Positions 27,792-37,229 of a stretch of DNA of 64,000 nucleotides are shown here, one piece after another. Each line of letters opens with the position of its first letter. Positions within the stretch are counted from its first letter, which is position 1. Below the pieces are notes generated by a model. The model was not told the DNA's origin. It made no database searches and saw only the letters and a program-made list of their open reading frames with translations. Position numbers and translations under genes: made by a program. Origin of the DNA: Chelativorans alearensis (GTDB lineage: Bacteria > Pseudomonadota > Alphaproteobacteria > Rhizobiales > Rhizobiaceae); contig NZ_WQNI01000002.1 of NCBI RefSeq assembly GCF_010993735.1, forward strand, positions 124,001 to 188,000. The letters are read 5' to 3'.

Positions 27792-28475
27792 TCAAGGAAC
27801 GAGTTTGTATCCGCCGCTTTCTGTCACAAGAATTTCAGCTTTGGAAGGATCGCGTTCAATCTTTTGCCGTAGCCGGTAGACATGGGTCTCCAGTGTGTGT
27901 GTGGTGACACCTGAATTATAGCCCCAGACTTCTTCCAAAAGAACGTCCCGCGTCACCACCTTCTGCTCGGCGCGGTACAGGTATTTTATGATAGCGGCTT
28001 CTTTTTCCGTCAGGCGGATCTTGCCGCCGCGCTCGTCGAGCAGCAGCTTCTGACCCGGCTTGAAGGTGTAGGGCCCGACGGTGAACTTGGCGTCCTCGCT
28101 CTGCTCATGCTGGCGCATCTGTGCCCGGATGCGCGCCAAAAGCACAGCGAAGCGGAAGGGCTTGGTGACATAATCGTTGGCGCCAGCTTCCAGCCCGAGG
28201 ATCGTATCGGAATCGGTGTCCTGTGCCGTCAGCATGATGATCGGTGCACGATAGCCGCCCTTGCGCAGCAGCTTGACCGCCTCACGACCGTCCATGTCCG
28301 GCAGGCCGACATCCATGATGGTGAGATCGACCATCGAGTTGCGCGCGGCGTGGATACCGTTGGCGGCCGTCGCCTCCTGGAGGAGATCGAACTCCTCGTA
28401 AAGCGCCAGCTGCTCGACGAGCGTGGCCCGCAGATCCTCGTCGTCGTCAACGATCAGGATGGTTCGTGGCGTCAT
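27792..28475 (-). CDS. OmpR-family response regulator (resembles CenR)
   Basis: The 227-residue regulator has a full receiver domain: acidic Asp10/Asp11, phospho-acceptor Asp55 in TIMDVGLPDMDG, Thr83 and Lys105 in YVTKPF. A winged-helix DNA-binding domain follows (ETHVYRLRQKIERDPSKAEILVTESGGYKLVP). No histidine kinase is next to it. Length and sequence resemble the essential envelope regulator CenR of alphaproteobacteria, but that assignment is an inference. It is divergent from an L,D-transpeptidase gene, consistent with cell-envelope control. Confidence 0.88.
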   Translation of the reverse strand: MTPRTILIVDDDEDLRATLVEQLALYEEFDLLQEATAANGIHAARNSMVDLTIMDVGLPDMDGREAVKLLRKGGYRAPIIMLTAQDTDSDTILGLEAGANDYVTKPFRFAVLLARIRAQMRQHEQSEDAKFTVGPYTFKPGQKLLLDERGGKIRLTEKEAAIIKYLYRAEQKVVTRDVLLEEVWGYNSGVTTHTLETHVYRLRQKIERDPSKAEILVTESGGYKLVP

Positions 28476-28544
28476 ATGTCAATCCGTTGATTTGTAAAGC
28501 CGATACCATTGACCCCGCCCATTTTTTCGCCGAACGTTCCATTT

Positions 28545-29177
28545 ATGCGCAACAAGGCCGACAAGAAAGACCATAGCGGCTATTTGTTCGATAAGACAAT
28601 TATATCGCAGAATTGCGGCTGGGACAGCGGGTTGCGCAAAGGGCGGCGAAAAGCCCCCGTCATTGCCGTGCGAGCGCGGCCCGGGAACCCCACACAAGGG
28701 CTCCTTTCCATCAACGGCCGTGTCTTTGCATGTGCACTCGGGCGCGGCAGCATCAGCGCGGCGAAGCGTGAAGGCGACGGCGCGACGCCGCTGGCCACGC
28801 TGCGTCCGCTGGGCATCTTCTATCGATCCGACCGACGGCCCTCCGCCATCACCCGCACATCGCTGAAGACGGCCCCGATCCGTGCCGATACCGGCTGGTG
28901 CGACGCGCCAGGCGACCCGAACTACAACCGTCCAGTGCGCCTGCCCTACCAAGCCTCGCATGAAGAAATGCTGCGCAGCGACGGGCTCTACGACGTGTGT
29001 ATCGTACTCGACTGGAACATGCGGCCGCGCCGCCGCGGGCGCGGCAGCGCCATCTTTCTTCATATGGCCAGGCCGGGCCTGAAGCCTACGGAGGGCTGCA
29101 TCGCCGTCCCTCCGCATACGATGGCCAGGCTCCTGCCGCTCCTGTCGCGGCGGACACGGCTCGTGGTGCAGCGTTAG
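28545..29177 (+). CDS. L,D-transpeptidase (YkuD) family protein
   Basis: The 210-residue protein ends with a YkuD-type catalytic region: SAIFLHMARPGLKPTEGCIAV, with His and catalytic Cys. The family form HGCxN is changed to EGCIA, as in the COG3786 branch. Other features are GDGATPLATLRPLGIFYRSDRR and DVCIVLDWNMRP. No clear signal peptide is present from the ATG at 28545; a TTG at 28509 would add 12 residues without creating one. It may cross-link peptidoglycan or modify the envelope, in line with the divergent regulator. Confidence 0.8.
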   Translation: MRNKADKKDHSGYLFDKTIISQNCGWDSGLRKGRRKAPVIAVRARPGNPTQGLLSINGRVFACALGRGSISAAKREGDGATPLATLRPLGIFYRSDRRPSAITRTSLKTAPIRADTGWCDAPGDPNYNRPVRLPYQASHEEMLRSDGLYDVCIVLDWNMRPRRRGRGSAIFLHMARPGLKPTEGCIAVPPHTMARLLPLLSRRTRLVVQR

Positions 29178-29351
29178 ATGTCCCGCCACTTCCTGCCGAA
29201 CGTGGATCGCGTCATCAATATTACGCCGCATCGGTATTACATCTGTGCGCGGGAAAGGGCGGCTCTTTACCGTCCGCAGCAATCGTGGGATCGTCGGCCC
29301 GGCATCAGGGGCATATGATAGCGGTAACTACCGAGGGAGAGGGAAATCCGC

Positions 29352-32300
29352 ATGACGGCCAAGGCAAAGCTCATAAAATCCTCGAAACCCCGTTTGGCCG
29401 ACGTGAAGGCGCCCGACGCGGAGCGCCTGCGTGAACTCCTGATCTCCCGTGCTCCGGCGGAGGACCTGGAAAGCTATGACCGTGCCGCGCTCGACCGTTC
29501 CGTCGAACTTGTGCTGACGGCGCTGAAGAAGCATCGGCCGGGCAAAAGTGTGGTCGAGGTAGAGGCGTCACCGGGGATCGAGCGTGCGGGCCGCAACGTC
29601 ACGACGGTCACGCTCATCAACGACAACATGCCCTTTCTGTTCGATTCGGTGCTAGGCGAGGTCACCGAGTCGGCGGGAGAGCCGGCGCTTCTGCTGCACC
29701 CGGTGCTTCTGGTGCGCCACGGCGAAGACGGAATCAGCGAGATTCTCGGTGATGCGGCGGCCAAGGCGGCGCGCAACGCAGACCAGGTCAGCGTTATCCA
29801 CGTCCACCTGCCCAGGCTGTCGCCAGACCAGTGCACGGCGCTGAAAGCGCGGCTTGCCCACATCCTCGCCCAGGTGCGGGCAGCGGTCAGCGATTGGAAG
29901 CCGATGCTGGCCCGCCTCGACCAGGAGATCACGCAACTGCGTTATGCGCCGGTGCCGCTTGATGCCGAGGCGGTGACCGAGGCGATCGCCTTTCTCGAGT
30001 GGCTGCGCGACGACAATTTCACCTTTCTCGGCATGCGGGAGTTTCGCTACACGGGTGGCGAGAAGAGCGGCACGCTGGAGCGCGCGCACAAGAAGGGCCT
30101 CGGCATTCTGGCCGATCCCGACGTGCTGGTGCTCAGGCGCGGTTCGGAGGCCGTCTCCACCACGCCGGAAATCCGCGCCTTCCTGCACGGGCCGGAACCG
30201 CTGATCGTCACAAAGGCGAATGCCAAGTCGACGGTGCATCGCCGTGCCTATCTCGATTATGTCGGGGTGAAGACGTTCAGCGACGACGGCAAGCTGACGG
30301 GCGAGTTGCGGATCGTCGGCCTGTTCACCTCGACTGCCTATACGCGCTCGGTGATGAAGATTCCCTATCTGCGCTCCAAGGCCGAGGCGGTGATTGCCCG
30401 CTCCGGCTTCGCGCCGACGGACCATTCCGGCAAGGCGCTCACCAATGTTCTGGAATCCTACCCGCGCGACGAGCTTTTCCAAATCGGTGTGCCGCGGCTG
30501 CGCAAGCATGCGGAGGCTATTCTGGGCCTCGGCGATCGGCCGCGCGTACGCGTTCTCTACCGCATCGACCAGTTCGACCGCTTCGTCTCCGTCATCGTCT
30601 TCGTGCCGCGCGACCGCTACGATTCTCGTGTGCGCATGGAGATCGGCGAATATCTGAAGACGTCCTTCGATGGGCGCCTGTCAGCCTACTATCCGGCGTT
30701 TCCGGAAGGCTCGCTGGCGCGCGTCCACTTCATCATCGGGCGCTCGGGCGGCAGGACGCCGCGCATAGAGACGGAGAAGCTGGAGGCCGGCATCCGCGAC
30801 ATCGTGCGCACCTGGGACGATGCACTGCGCGAGGCTGTGGAGGATGCGGGCGCGGACGATACCATTGCGGCTGCAGCCGCCGGCTTTCCCGAGAGCTACC
30901 GCAACAGCTTTAAACCGGCGACCGCCCTTGTCGACGCCGGGCGTATCTTGGGCCTCTCCTCCGCCAACCCCATCGCCATCGACTTCCACCGCCATGGCGA
31001 CCAGAAGCCGGACCAGGCAGCGCTGAAGATCTACCATTTCGGCACACCCGTGGCGCTCAGCCGGCGCGTGCCTCTCCTCGAAAACATGGGCTTCCGGGTC
31101 ATCAGCGAGCGTACTTTCGAAATCGGCGGAGAGGGCGAGGGCCATGTCTTCCTGCACGACATGGAGCTGGAGAGCGCTTTCGACAACGCCATCGACCTGA
31201 CCGACAATGGCGCCCTCTTCGAGGAGCTGTTCCTCGCCGTCTGGCACCAGGAATACGACAACGACAATTTCAACGCGCTGGCCCAGACGGCGCGGTTGAG
31301 GGCCTCCGAGATCGCCGTGCTGCGTGCCTACAGCCGCTTCCTGCACCAGGCGAACATCCCGCAGAGTCAGGGCTTCATCGCCGGCACGCTGAACCGTTAT
31401 CCGCAGATCGCCGACAAGCTCTTCCGCCTGTTCGTCACCCGTTTCGATCCTCGGCGCGGGGGAGGCGATGCCGCCGAAGCGCGGGAGCGGGACATGGAGG
31501 AAGAGATCGAAAGTGCGCTCGACGGCGTGCCGAGCCTCGATGACGACACCATCATCCGCCGCATCCTCAACCTCGTCAAATCGACCCTGCGCACCAATTT
31601 CTTTGCCGGGCGCGCCCTGCCGGGCAAGCGTTCGCTGGCGCTCAAGTTCGATTCACAGGCGGTCGAGGGTCTGCCGCAGCCGCGCCCCTGGCGCGAGATC
31701 TTCGTCTACGGGCCGGAGGTCGAGGGCGTGCATCTGCGCTTCGGCCCGGTGGCGCGCGGCGGCCTGCGCTGGTCCGACCGGGCGCAGGACTACCGCACGG
31801 AGGTGCTTGGCCTGGTCAAGGCGCAGCAGGTGAAGAACGGCGTCATCGTGCCGGTCGGCGCCAAGGGCGGCTTCTACCCCCGGCAGCTGCCCTCCGGCGG
31901 CAGCCGCCAGGAGGTTTTCGAGGCGGGGCGGCAGGCCTATATCAATTTTGTTTCCAGTCTGCTCTCCATCACCGACAATCTGGAAGGCGACCAGGTGGCG
32001 CCGCCCGAGGCCGTCGTGCGCCACGATCGCGACGACCCCTATTTCGTGGTCGCCGCCGACAAGGGCACCGCCACCTTCTCCGACACGGCCAACGAGATCA
32101 GCCAGGCGCACGGCTTCTGGCTCGACGATGCCTTCGCCTCCGGCGGCTCGGCCGGCTATGACCATAAGAAGATGGGGATTACCGCGCGCGGCGCCTGGGA
32201 AGCGGTGAAGCGGCACTTCCGTGAGATGAACCGCGACATCCAGAAGGAGCCCTTCACGGTGGTCGGCGTCGGCGACATGTCCGGCGACGTGTTCGGCAAC

Positions 32301-34139
32301 GGCATGCTTCTGTCGCCCGCCATCCGGCTCATCGCGGCTTTCGATCATCGCGATATCTTCATCGATCCCGATCCTGATACGGCGGATTCCTATGCCGAAC
32401 GCAAGCGGCTGTTCGAAATGGGCCGGTCGAGCTGGCAGGACTACGACAAGTCCAAGCTTTCCAAAGGCGGCGTCATCGTCTCGCGTACGCAGAAGCAGAT
32501 CGAGCTCAGCCGCGAGGCGGCAGCCGCCATCGGTCTGGAGGGCACGACGGGCTCTCCGGCGGAGATCATGCGCGCCATCCTGAAAGCGCCGGTCGACCTT
32601 CTATGGTTCGGCGGCATCGGCACCTATGTGCGCGCGTCGGCCGAATCGAACGCCGACGCCGGCGACCGCGCCAACGACACCATCCGCATCACGGCGCGGG
32701 AAGTGGGCGCCAAGGTGATCGGCGAGGGTGCCAATCTCGGCGTCACCCAGCGCGGGCGCATCGAGTTCAACCTCGCCGGCGGGCGCTGCAACTCGGATGC
32801 CATCGACAATTCCGGCGGCGTCAACTCCTCCGACCTGGAGGTCAACATCAAGATCGCGCTGGCCGGCGCCATGCGCTCCGGCTCGCTGGTGCGTCCGGCC
32901 CGCGACAAGCTGCTTTCGGCGATGACGGAGGAGGTGGCCGGCCTGGTGCTGGACAACAATTACCGGCAGACGCTGGCTATCTCGCTGGTCGAGCAGCGCG
33001 GCCTTTCCGACCTGCCGCACCAGGCACGCATGATGACGGTCTTCGAGAACGAGGGGCATCTCGACCGGGCGGTCGAGTTCCTGCCCGGCCCGCAGGCCAC
33101 TTCCGAGCGCGAGAGCCGCGGCGAGCCGCTGACGAGGGCGGAGATCGGCGTGCTGCTCGCCTATGCCAAGATCGTGCTGTTCGACCAGCTTGTGGCAAGC
33201 GGGGTTCCGGACGAGCCGCATTTCGAGACGGACCTGTTCGCCTATTTCCCCGACAGGATGCGGCAGAAATACGCCACCGAGATCCGCGGTCATCGGCTGC
33301 GCCGGGAGATCATCGCCACCGAGCTTGCCAATGACGTGATCGACCGGGGCGGGCCGACTTTCATCACACGCCTGCAGGATATGACGGGCCGGCCGGCGCA
33401 CGAGATCGTCGCGGCCTATGCCGTGGTACGCGACGGCTTTGGGCTGCGCGCGCTGCAAGCGGCCATCGACGCGCTGGACACCAAGATCGACGGCCATGTT
33501 CAGCTCGCGCTTTACCAGCGGGTCTGGCGGCTGATCGTCGCCGCCACGGCCTGGCAATTGAAGAACGGCGCCGGCGAGGCTGAGGTAGGCAGCCGCATCG
33601 AGCGGCTTTCCGCGGCGCGCAAGACGCTGGAGCCGAAGCTCGGGCGCGTGCTGCCCGCCTTTCTCGGCGAGCGGATCGCCTCTGAGACGGCACGGTTCAA
33701 GGCGGAAGGCGCGCCTTCGTCGCTGGGCGAACGCCTCGCCTTCCTCGACGTTTCCGAATTGGTGCCCGACATCGCGCTTGCGGCGGACACGGCGGGCGCG
33801 GAGCTTGCCAAGGCGGCGAGCGCCTTCTTCACCGTCACCGAAGCCTTCCGTGTCGGCCGTATCGAGACAGCGGCGCACTCCATCACGCCGTCCGATTATT
33901 ACGACGGGCTGGCGCTTGCCCGCGCTATCGATACGATCGATGCGGCACGGCGTAGCATCACCATCGCCGCACTCGGCACCCACCGCGATGCCGACAACCC
34001 GGCCGCGCAGTGGGTAAGCGCTGGCGGTGAACGGGTGGGGCGCGTACGCGAGAGCCTGCAGACGCTGACGGATGCCGGTGAGATCACCGTTTCGCGGCTG
34101 ACCGTCGCCGCGGGTCTTCTGGCGGACTTGACCGCTTGA
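29352..34139 (+). CDS. gdhZ: NAD-specific glutamate dehydrogenase, ~180 kDa class
   Basis: The 1595-residue protein is the size of the large bacterial NAD-GDHs. An N-terminal ACT-like region is followed by a catalytic domain with GPVARGGLRWSDRAQDYRTE, VKNGVIVPVGAKGGF (catalytic lysines) and VVGVGDMSGDVFGNGML. The C-terminal domain starts near GANLGVTQRGRIEFNL. It deaminates glutamate to 2-oxoglutarate, feeding nitrogen and carbon into the TCA cycle. An AGGGAGAGGGAA stretch precedes the ATG. The transporter gene follows 17 bp after its stop. Confidence 0.96.
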   Translation: MTAKAKLIKSSKPRLADVKAPDAERLRELLISRAPAEDLESYDRAALDRSVELVLTALKKHRPGKSVVEVEASPGIERAGRNVTTVTLINDNMPFLFDSVLGEVTESAGEPALLLHPVLLVRHGEDGISEILGDAAAKAARNADQVSVIHVHLPRLSPDQCTALKARLAHILAQVRAAVSDWKPMLARLDQEITQLRYAPVPLDAEAVTEAIAFLEWLRDDNFTFLGMREFRYTGGEKSGTLERAHKKGLGILADPDVLVLRRGSEAVSTTPEIRAFLHGPEPLIVTKANAKSTVHRRAYLDYVGVKTFSDDGKLTGELRIVGLFTSTAYTRSVMKIPYLRSKAEAVIARSGFAPTDHSGKALTNVLESYPRDELFQIGVPRLRKHAEAILGLGDRPRVRVLYRIDQFDRFVSVIVFVPRDRYDSRVRMEIGEYLKTSFDGRLSAYYPAFPEGSLARVHFIIGRSGGRTPRIETEKLEAGIRDIVRTWDDALREAVEDAGADDTIAAAAAGFPESYRNSFKPATALVDAGRILGLSSANPIAIDFHRHGDQKPDQAALKIYHFGTPVALSRRVPLLENMGFRVISERTFEIGGEGEGHVFLHDMELESAFDNAIDLTDNGALFEELFLAVWHQEYDNDNFNALAQTARLRASEIAVLRAYSRFLHQANIPQSQGFIAGTLNRYPQIADKLFRLFVTRFDPRRGGGDAAEARERDMEEEIESALDGVPSLDDDTIIRRILNLVKSTLRTNFFAGRALPGKRSLALKFDSQAVEGLPQPRPWREIFVYGPEVEGVHLRFGPVARGGLRWSDRAQDYRTEVLGLVKAQQVKNGVIVPVGAKGGFYPRQLPSGGSRQEVFEAGRQAYINFVSSLLSITDNLEGDQVAPPEAVVRHDRDDPYFVVAADKGTATFSDTANEISQAHGFWLDDAFASGGSAGYDHKKMGITARGAWEAVKRHFREMNRDIQKEPFTVVGVGDMSGDVFGNGMLLSPAIRLIAAFDHRDIFIDPDPDTADSYAERKRLFEMGRSSWQDYDKSKLSKGGVIVSRTQKQIELSREAAAAIGLEGTTGSPAEIMRAILKAPVDLLWFGGIGTYVRASAESNADAGDRANDTIRITAREVGAKVIGEGANLGVTQRGRIEFNLAGGRCNSDAIDNSGGVNSSDLEVNIKIALAGAMRSGSLVRPARDKLLSAMTEEVAGLVLDNNYRQTLAISLVEQRGLSDLPHQARMMTVFENEGHLDRAVEFLPGPQATSERESRGEPLTRAEIGVLLAYAKIVLFDQLVASGVPDEPHFETDLFAYFPDRMRQKYATEIRGHRLRREIIATELANDVIDRGGPTFITRLQDMTGRPAHEIVAAYAVVRDGFGLRALQAAIDALDTKIDGHVQLALYQRVWRLIVAATAWQLKNGAGEAEVGSRIERLSAARKTLEPKLGRVLPAFLGERIASETARFKAEGAPSSLGERLAFLDVSELVPDIALAADTAGAELAKAASAFFTVTEAFRVGRIETAAHSITPSDYYDGLALARAIDTIDAARRSITIAALGTHRDADNPAAQWVSAGGERVGRVRESLQTLTDAGEITVSRLTVAAGLLADLTA

Positions 34140-34156
34140 GTGGGACAGGGGCGACC

Positions 34157-35533
34157 ATGGAAGGGGCGGTCACGCGGGCCAGCCGCGGCGGCATCTGGGG
34201 CTGGATGTTCTTCGACTGGGCGCAGCAGCCCTTTCACACGCTCATCGTCACCTTCGTCTTCGCGCCTTATTTCGCTTCCGCCGTAGCGCCCGACGCGGCG
34301 CGCGGTCAGGAGCTGTGGGGGCTGGCGACCGGTATCGGCGGGCTGATGATCGCCTTTTCCTCGCCGGTGCTCGGCGCCATTGCCGACGCATCGGGACCGC
34401 GCAAGCCCTGGATACTCGGCTTTTCCATAATCGGTGTTGTGGCCTGCACCGGGCTCTGGTTGGCAACGCCGGGTATGGAGAACCTGTGGCCGGTCCTCGT
34501 GCTTGTGTCGGTCGCCGTCTTCGGCATGGAGTTCGCCGCAGTTTTCAACAATGCGATGATGCCCGGCCTCGTGCCGCGCGCCGAGCTCGGCCGGCTGTCC
34601 GGCTCGGCCTGGGGGCTGGGCTATCTGGGCGGGTTGGTCTCGCTCGTGCTGGTGCTCGGCTTCATGGCCGCCTCGCCGGACAGCGGGCGTACGCTTCTGG
34701 GCGTCGAGCCCGTTTTCGGCCTCGACGCGGAAACACGGCAAGGCGATCGGGCGGCGGGCCCCTTCACCGCACTGTGGTACGTCGTCTTCGTTCTGCCGAT
34801 GTTCCTGTTCACGCCCGACCAGCCGCGCCGCAGCGCGACAGGCGCCGTGCGGAAGGGGCTGCGCCAGCTCGGCATGACGCTTCGCCGTCTGCCGTCGGAG
34901 CGCAGCTATTTCAGCTTCCTTGCCTCGTCCATGTTCTACCGAGACGCTCTCAACGCCCTTTACGCCTTCGGCGGCATCTACGCCGCCGGCGTGCTCGGCC
35001 TGTCCATCGTGCAGATCGGCCTGTTTGGTATCCTGGCGAACGTCACGGGCGCTCTTGGAGCCTGGATTGGCGGGCGTATGGACCAGGCATACGGGCCGAA
35101 GCCGGTGGTCAGCATCTCGATCCTGACCTTGAGCCTCTGCTGCCTGCTGGTCATCTCCACCACCAGAAGCGAAGTCCTGTTCGTGCCACTCGGCACGGCG
35201 GGTTCGCAGCTTCCCGTTACCCTGTTCTTCATCGCCGGCGCGTTCATCGGCGCAGCCGGTGGCGCCATTCAAGCCGCCTCGCGCACGCTCCTGGTCGATC
35301 AGGCGCCGCGGGCGCAGGTGACCGAGGCTTTCGGGCTTTATGCGCTCTCCGGCAAGGCGACCACCTTCATCGGCCCGCTATCGGTGGCCGCAGCGACGGC
35401 CTACTTCTCCAGCGGCGCGTTCTCCCCTGAAGACGCGCAACGGCTGGGGGTGACACCGATCCTGGTGCTTTTTGTTCTGGGCCTGGTGCTCCTGCCCTTC
35501 GTGAGAAGCAGTCGGGACGCGACGGCCGCCTAG
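34157..35533 (+). CDS. MFS transporter, UMF1 (Atg22-like) family
   Basis: The 458-residue protein has about eleven or twelve membrane helices. The opening GGIWGWMFFDWAQQPFHTLIVTFVFAPYFAS is the Atg22/UMF1 signature, and AIADASGPRKPWI carries the cytoplasmic loop between helices 2 and 3. Substrate unknown; yeast Atg22 exports amino acids from the vacuole, which hints at amino-acid export next to GDH but is only analogy. The ATG at 34157 is 17 bp past the GDH stop. It ends 4 bp from the convergent purH stop. Confidence 0.9.
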   Translation: MEGAVTRASRGGIWGWMFFDWAQQPFHTLIVTFVFAPYFASAVAPDAARGQELWGLATGIGGLMIAFSSPVLGAIADASGPRKPWILGFSIIGVVACTGLWLATPGMENLWPVLVLVSVAVFGMEFAAVFNNAMMPGLVPRAELGRLSGSAWGLGYLGGLVSLVLVLGFMAASPDSGRTLLGVEPVFGLDAETRQGDRAAGPFTALWYVVFVLPMFLFTPDQPRRSATGAVRKGLRQLGMTLRRLPSERSYFSFLASSMFYRDALNALYAFGGIYAAGVLGLSIVQIGLFGILANVTGALGAWIGGRMDQAYGPKPVVSISILTLSLCCLLVISTTRSEVLFVPLGTAGSQLPVTLFFIAGAFIGAAGGAIQAASRTLLVDQAPRAQVTEAFGLYALSGKATTFIGPLSVAAATAYFSSGAFSPEDAQRLGVTPILVLFVLGLVLLPFVRSSRDATAA

Positions 35534-35537
35534 CGCC

Positions 35538-37151
35538 CTAATGCCGAAAATGCCGCATCCCCGTGAAAACCATGGCGATGCCGTGCTCATCGGCTGCCGC
35601 GACCACTTCCTCGTCGCGCATGGAGCCGCCGGGCTGGATGACGGCGGTCGCGCCGGCCTCCACCGCCGACAAAAGCCCGTCGGCGAAGGGGAAGAAGGCG
35701 TCCGAGGCCACCACGGACCCTTTGGTCAGCAGTTGGCCGCCAGCGGCCTCGGCTGCGTCCTCGGCTTTCCGCGCCGCGATGCGGGCCGAATCGACGCGGC
35801 TCATCTGACCGGCGCCTATGCCCACCGTGGCAAGACCCCTCGCGTAAACGATGGCATTCGACTTCACGTGCTTTGCGACGCGGAAGGCGAACCTCAGGTC
35901 CGCCATCTCCTTCTCGCTGGGTGCGCGCTTCGTCACCACCTTCAGTTCCAGGTCGTCGACGGCGCCGCTGTCGCGGGTCTGCACGAGCAGGCCGCCGGCG
36001 ACGGTCTTGGCGCTGAGTCCCGGCTGGCGGGGATCGGCCACGCCGCCGGTCAGGAGCAGACGCAGGTTCTTCTTCGCGGCGATCACGGCTATCGCCTCCT
36101 CGCTGGCATCCGGCGCGATGATGACCTCTGTAAAGATCCTGGCGATCTCTTCAGCCGCCTCGGCGTCGAGCGTCCGATTCAGCGCGACGATGCCGCCGAA
36201 GGCGGAGACGGGATCGCAAGCGAGCGCCTTGCGGTAGGCCTCGGCGAGCGAGGCGCCTTCGGCAACGCCGCAGGGGTTGGCGTGCTTGATGATGGCGACG
36301 GCGGCGCCCCTGTCGGGGTCGAATTCCGAGACCAGCTCGAAAGCGGCGTCGGTGTCGTTGATATTGTTGTAGGAGAGCTGCTTGCCCTGCACTTGGCGCG
36401 CCGTGGCTACACCCGGCCGCTGCTCGCCCGTGACGTAGAAACCCGCCTCCTGATGCGGGTTCTCGCCGTAGCGCATCACCTGTTTCAGGCGCCCGCCGAA
36501 AGCGCGCCATTCCGGCGTGGGGACGGAAAGGGTCTCGGCAAACCATTGCGAGATTGCCGCATCGTAGGCGGCGGTCCGGGCATAGGCCTTGGCCGCCAGC
36601 TCCTGGCGTAGACGATAGGGCAGCGCACCGTCGTTCTCACCGAGCGCCGCCAGCACCTTTTCATAATCCGCCGGGTCAGTGACAACGGCGACATAGGCGT
36701 GGTTCTTCGCTGCCGCGCGCAGCATCGCCGGGCCGCCGATATCGATGTTCTCGACCGTGGCGGCGTAATTGCCACCGCCGAAGCGGACGTCCTCGAAGGG
36801 GTAGAGATTGATGACCACGAGGTCGATCGGCTGGATCGCGTGCGCCTCCATCGCCGCCTTGTGCTCCGCGTCGTCGCGGATGCCGAGAAGGCCGCCGTGA
36901 ACGGACGGATGCAGGGTCTTGACCCGCCCGTCCATGATCTCCGGAAAGCCCGTCAGATCGGAGACGTCGCGCACGACAAGGCCCTCCTTGGACAAGGCCG
37001 CCGCCGTACCGCCCGTCGAGACTAGCTCGACGCTTCTGTCCGCCAGTGCGCGGGCGAAGTCGGCGATGCCCGTCTTGTCGGAAACGGAGATCAGCGCCCG
37101 GCGGACGGGCACGATGTCGGGCGCGGGGATGTTCTTGGCGGAAACGGTCAT
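35538..37151 (-). CDS. purH: bifunctional AICAR formyltransferase / IMP cyclohydrolase
   Basis: The 537-residue enzyme has the N-terminal cyclohydrolase domain ([37 protein letters not shown]). The formyltransferase domain follows, with [34 protein letters not shown] (catalytic Lys-His) and [10 protein letters not shown], and a C-terminal [11 protein letters not shown] and [11 protein letters not shown]. It makes the last two steps of IMP synthesis. Confidence 0.98.
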   Translation of the reverse strand: MTVSAKNIPAPDIVPVRRALISVSDKTGIADFARALADRSVELVSTGGTAAALSKEGLVVRDVSDLTGFPEIMDGRVKTLHPSVHGGLLGIRDDAEHKAAMEAHAIQPIDLVVINLYPFEDVRFGGGNYAATVENIDIGGPAMLRAAAKNHAYVAVVTDPADYEKVLAALGENDGALPYRLRQELAAKAYARTAAYDAAISQWFAETLSVPTPEWRAFGGRLKQVMRYGENPHQEAGFYVTGEQRPGVATARQVQGKQLSYNNINDTDAAFELVSEFDPDRGAAVAIIKHANPCGVAEGASLAEAYRKALACDPVSAFGGIVALNRTLDAEAAEEIARIFTEVIIAPDASEEAIAVIAAKKNLRLLLTGGVADPRQPGLSAKTVAGGLLVQTRDSGAVDDLELKVVTKRAPSEKEMADLRFAFRVAKHVKSNAIVYARGLATVGIGAGQMSRVDSARIAARKAEDAAEAAGGQLLTKGSVVASDAFFPFADGLLSAVEAGATAVIQPGGSMRDEEVVAAADEHGIAMVFTGMRHFRH

Positions 37152-37229
37152 TGACGTGCTTTCTTCCGTGGGCAGGCCGCTGGACTAGCACAGAGAACGC
37201 TCAAATCAAGCCGCCGCTGGGTCGCAGTG

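Noticed and set aside
29178-29318. A 46-codon frame directly after the L,D-transpeptidase stop (TAGATG)
   Set aside because: It has no ribosome site of its own, no recognisable domain and basic, irregular composition. It looks like chance read-through of the GDH leader region.
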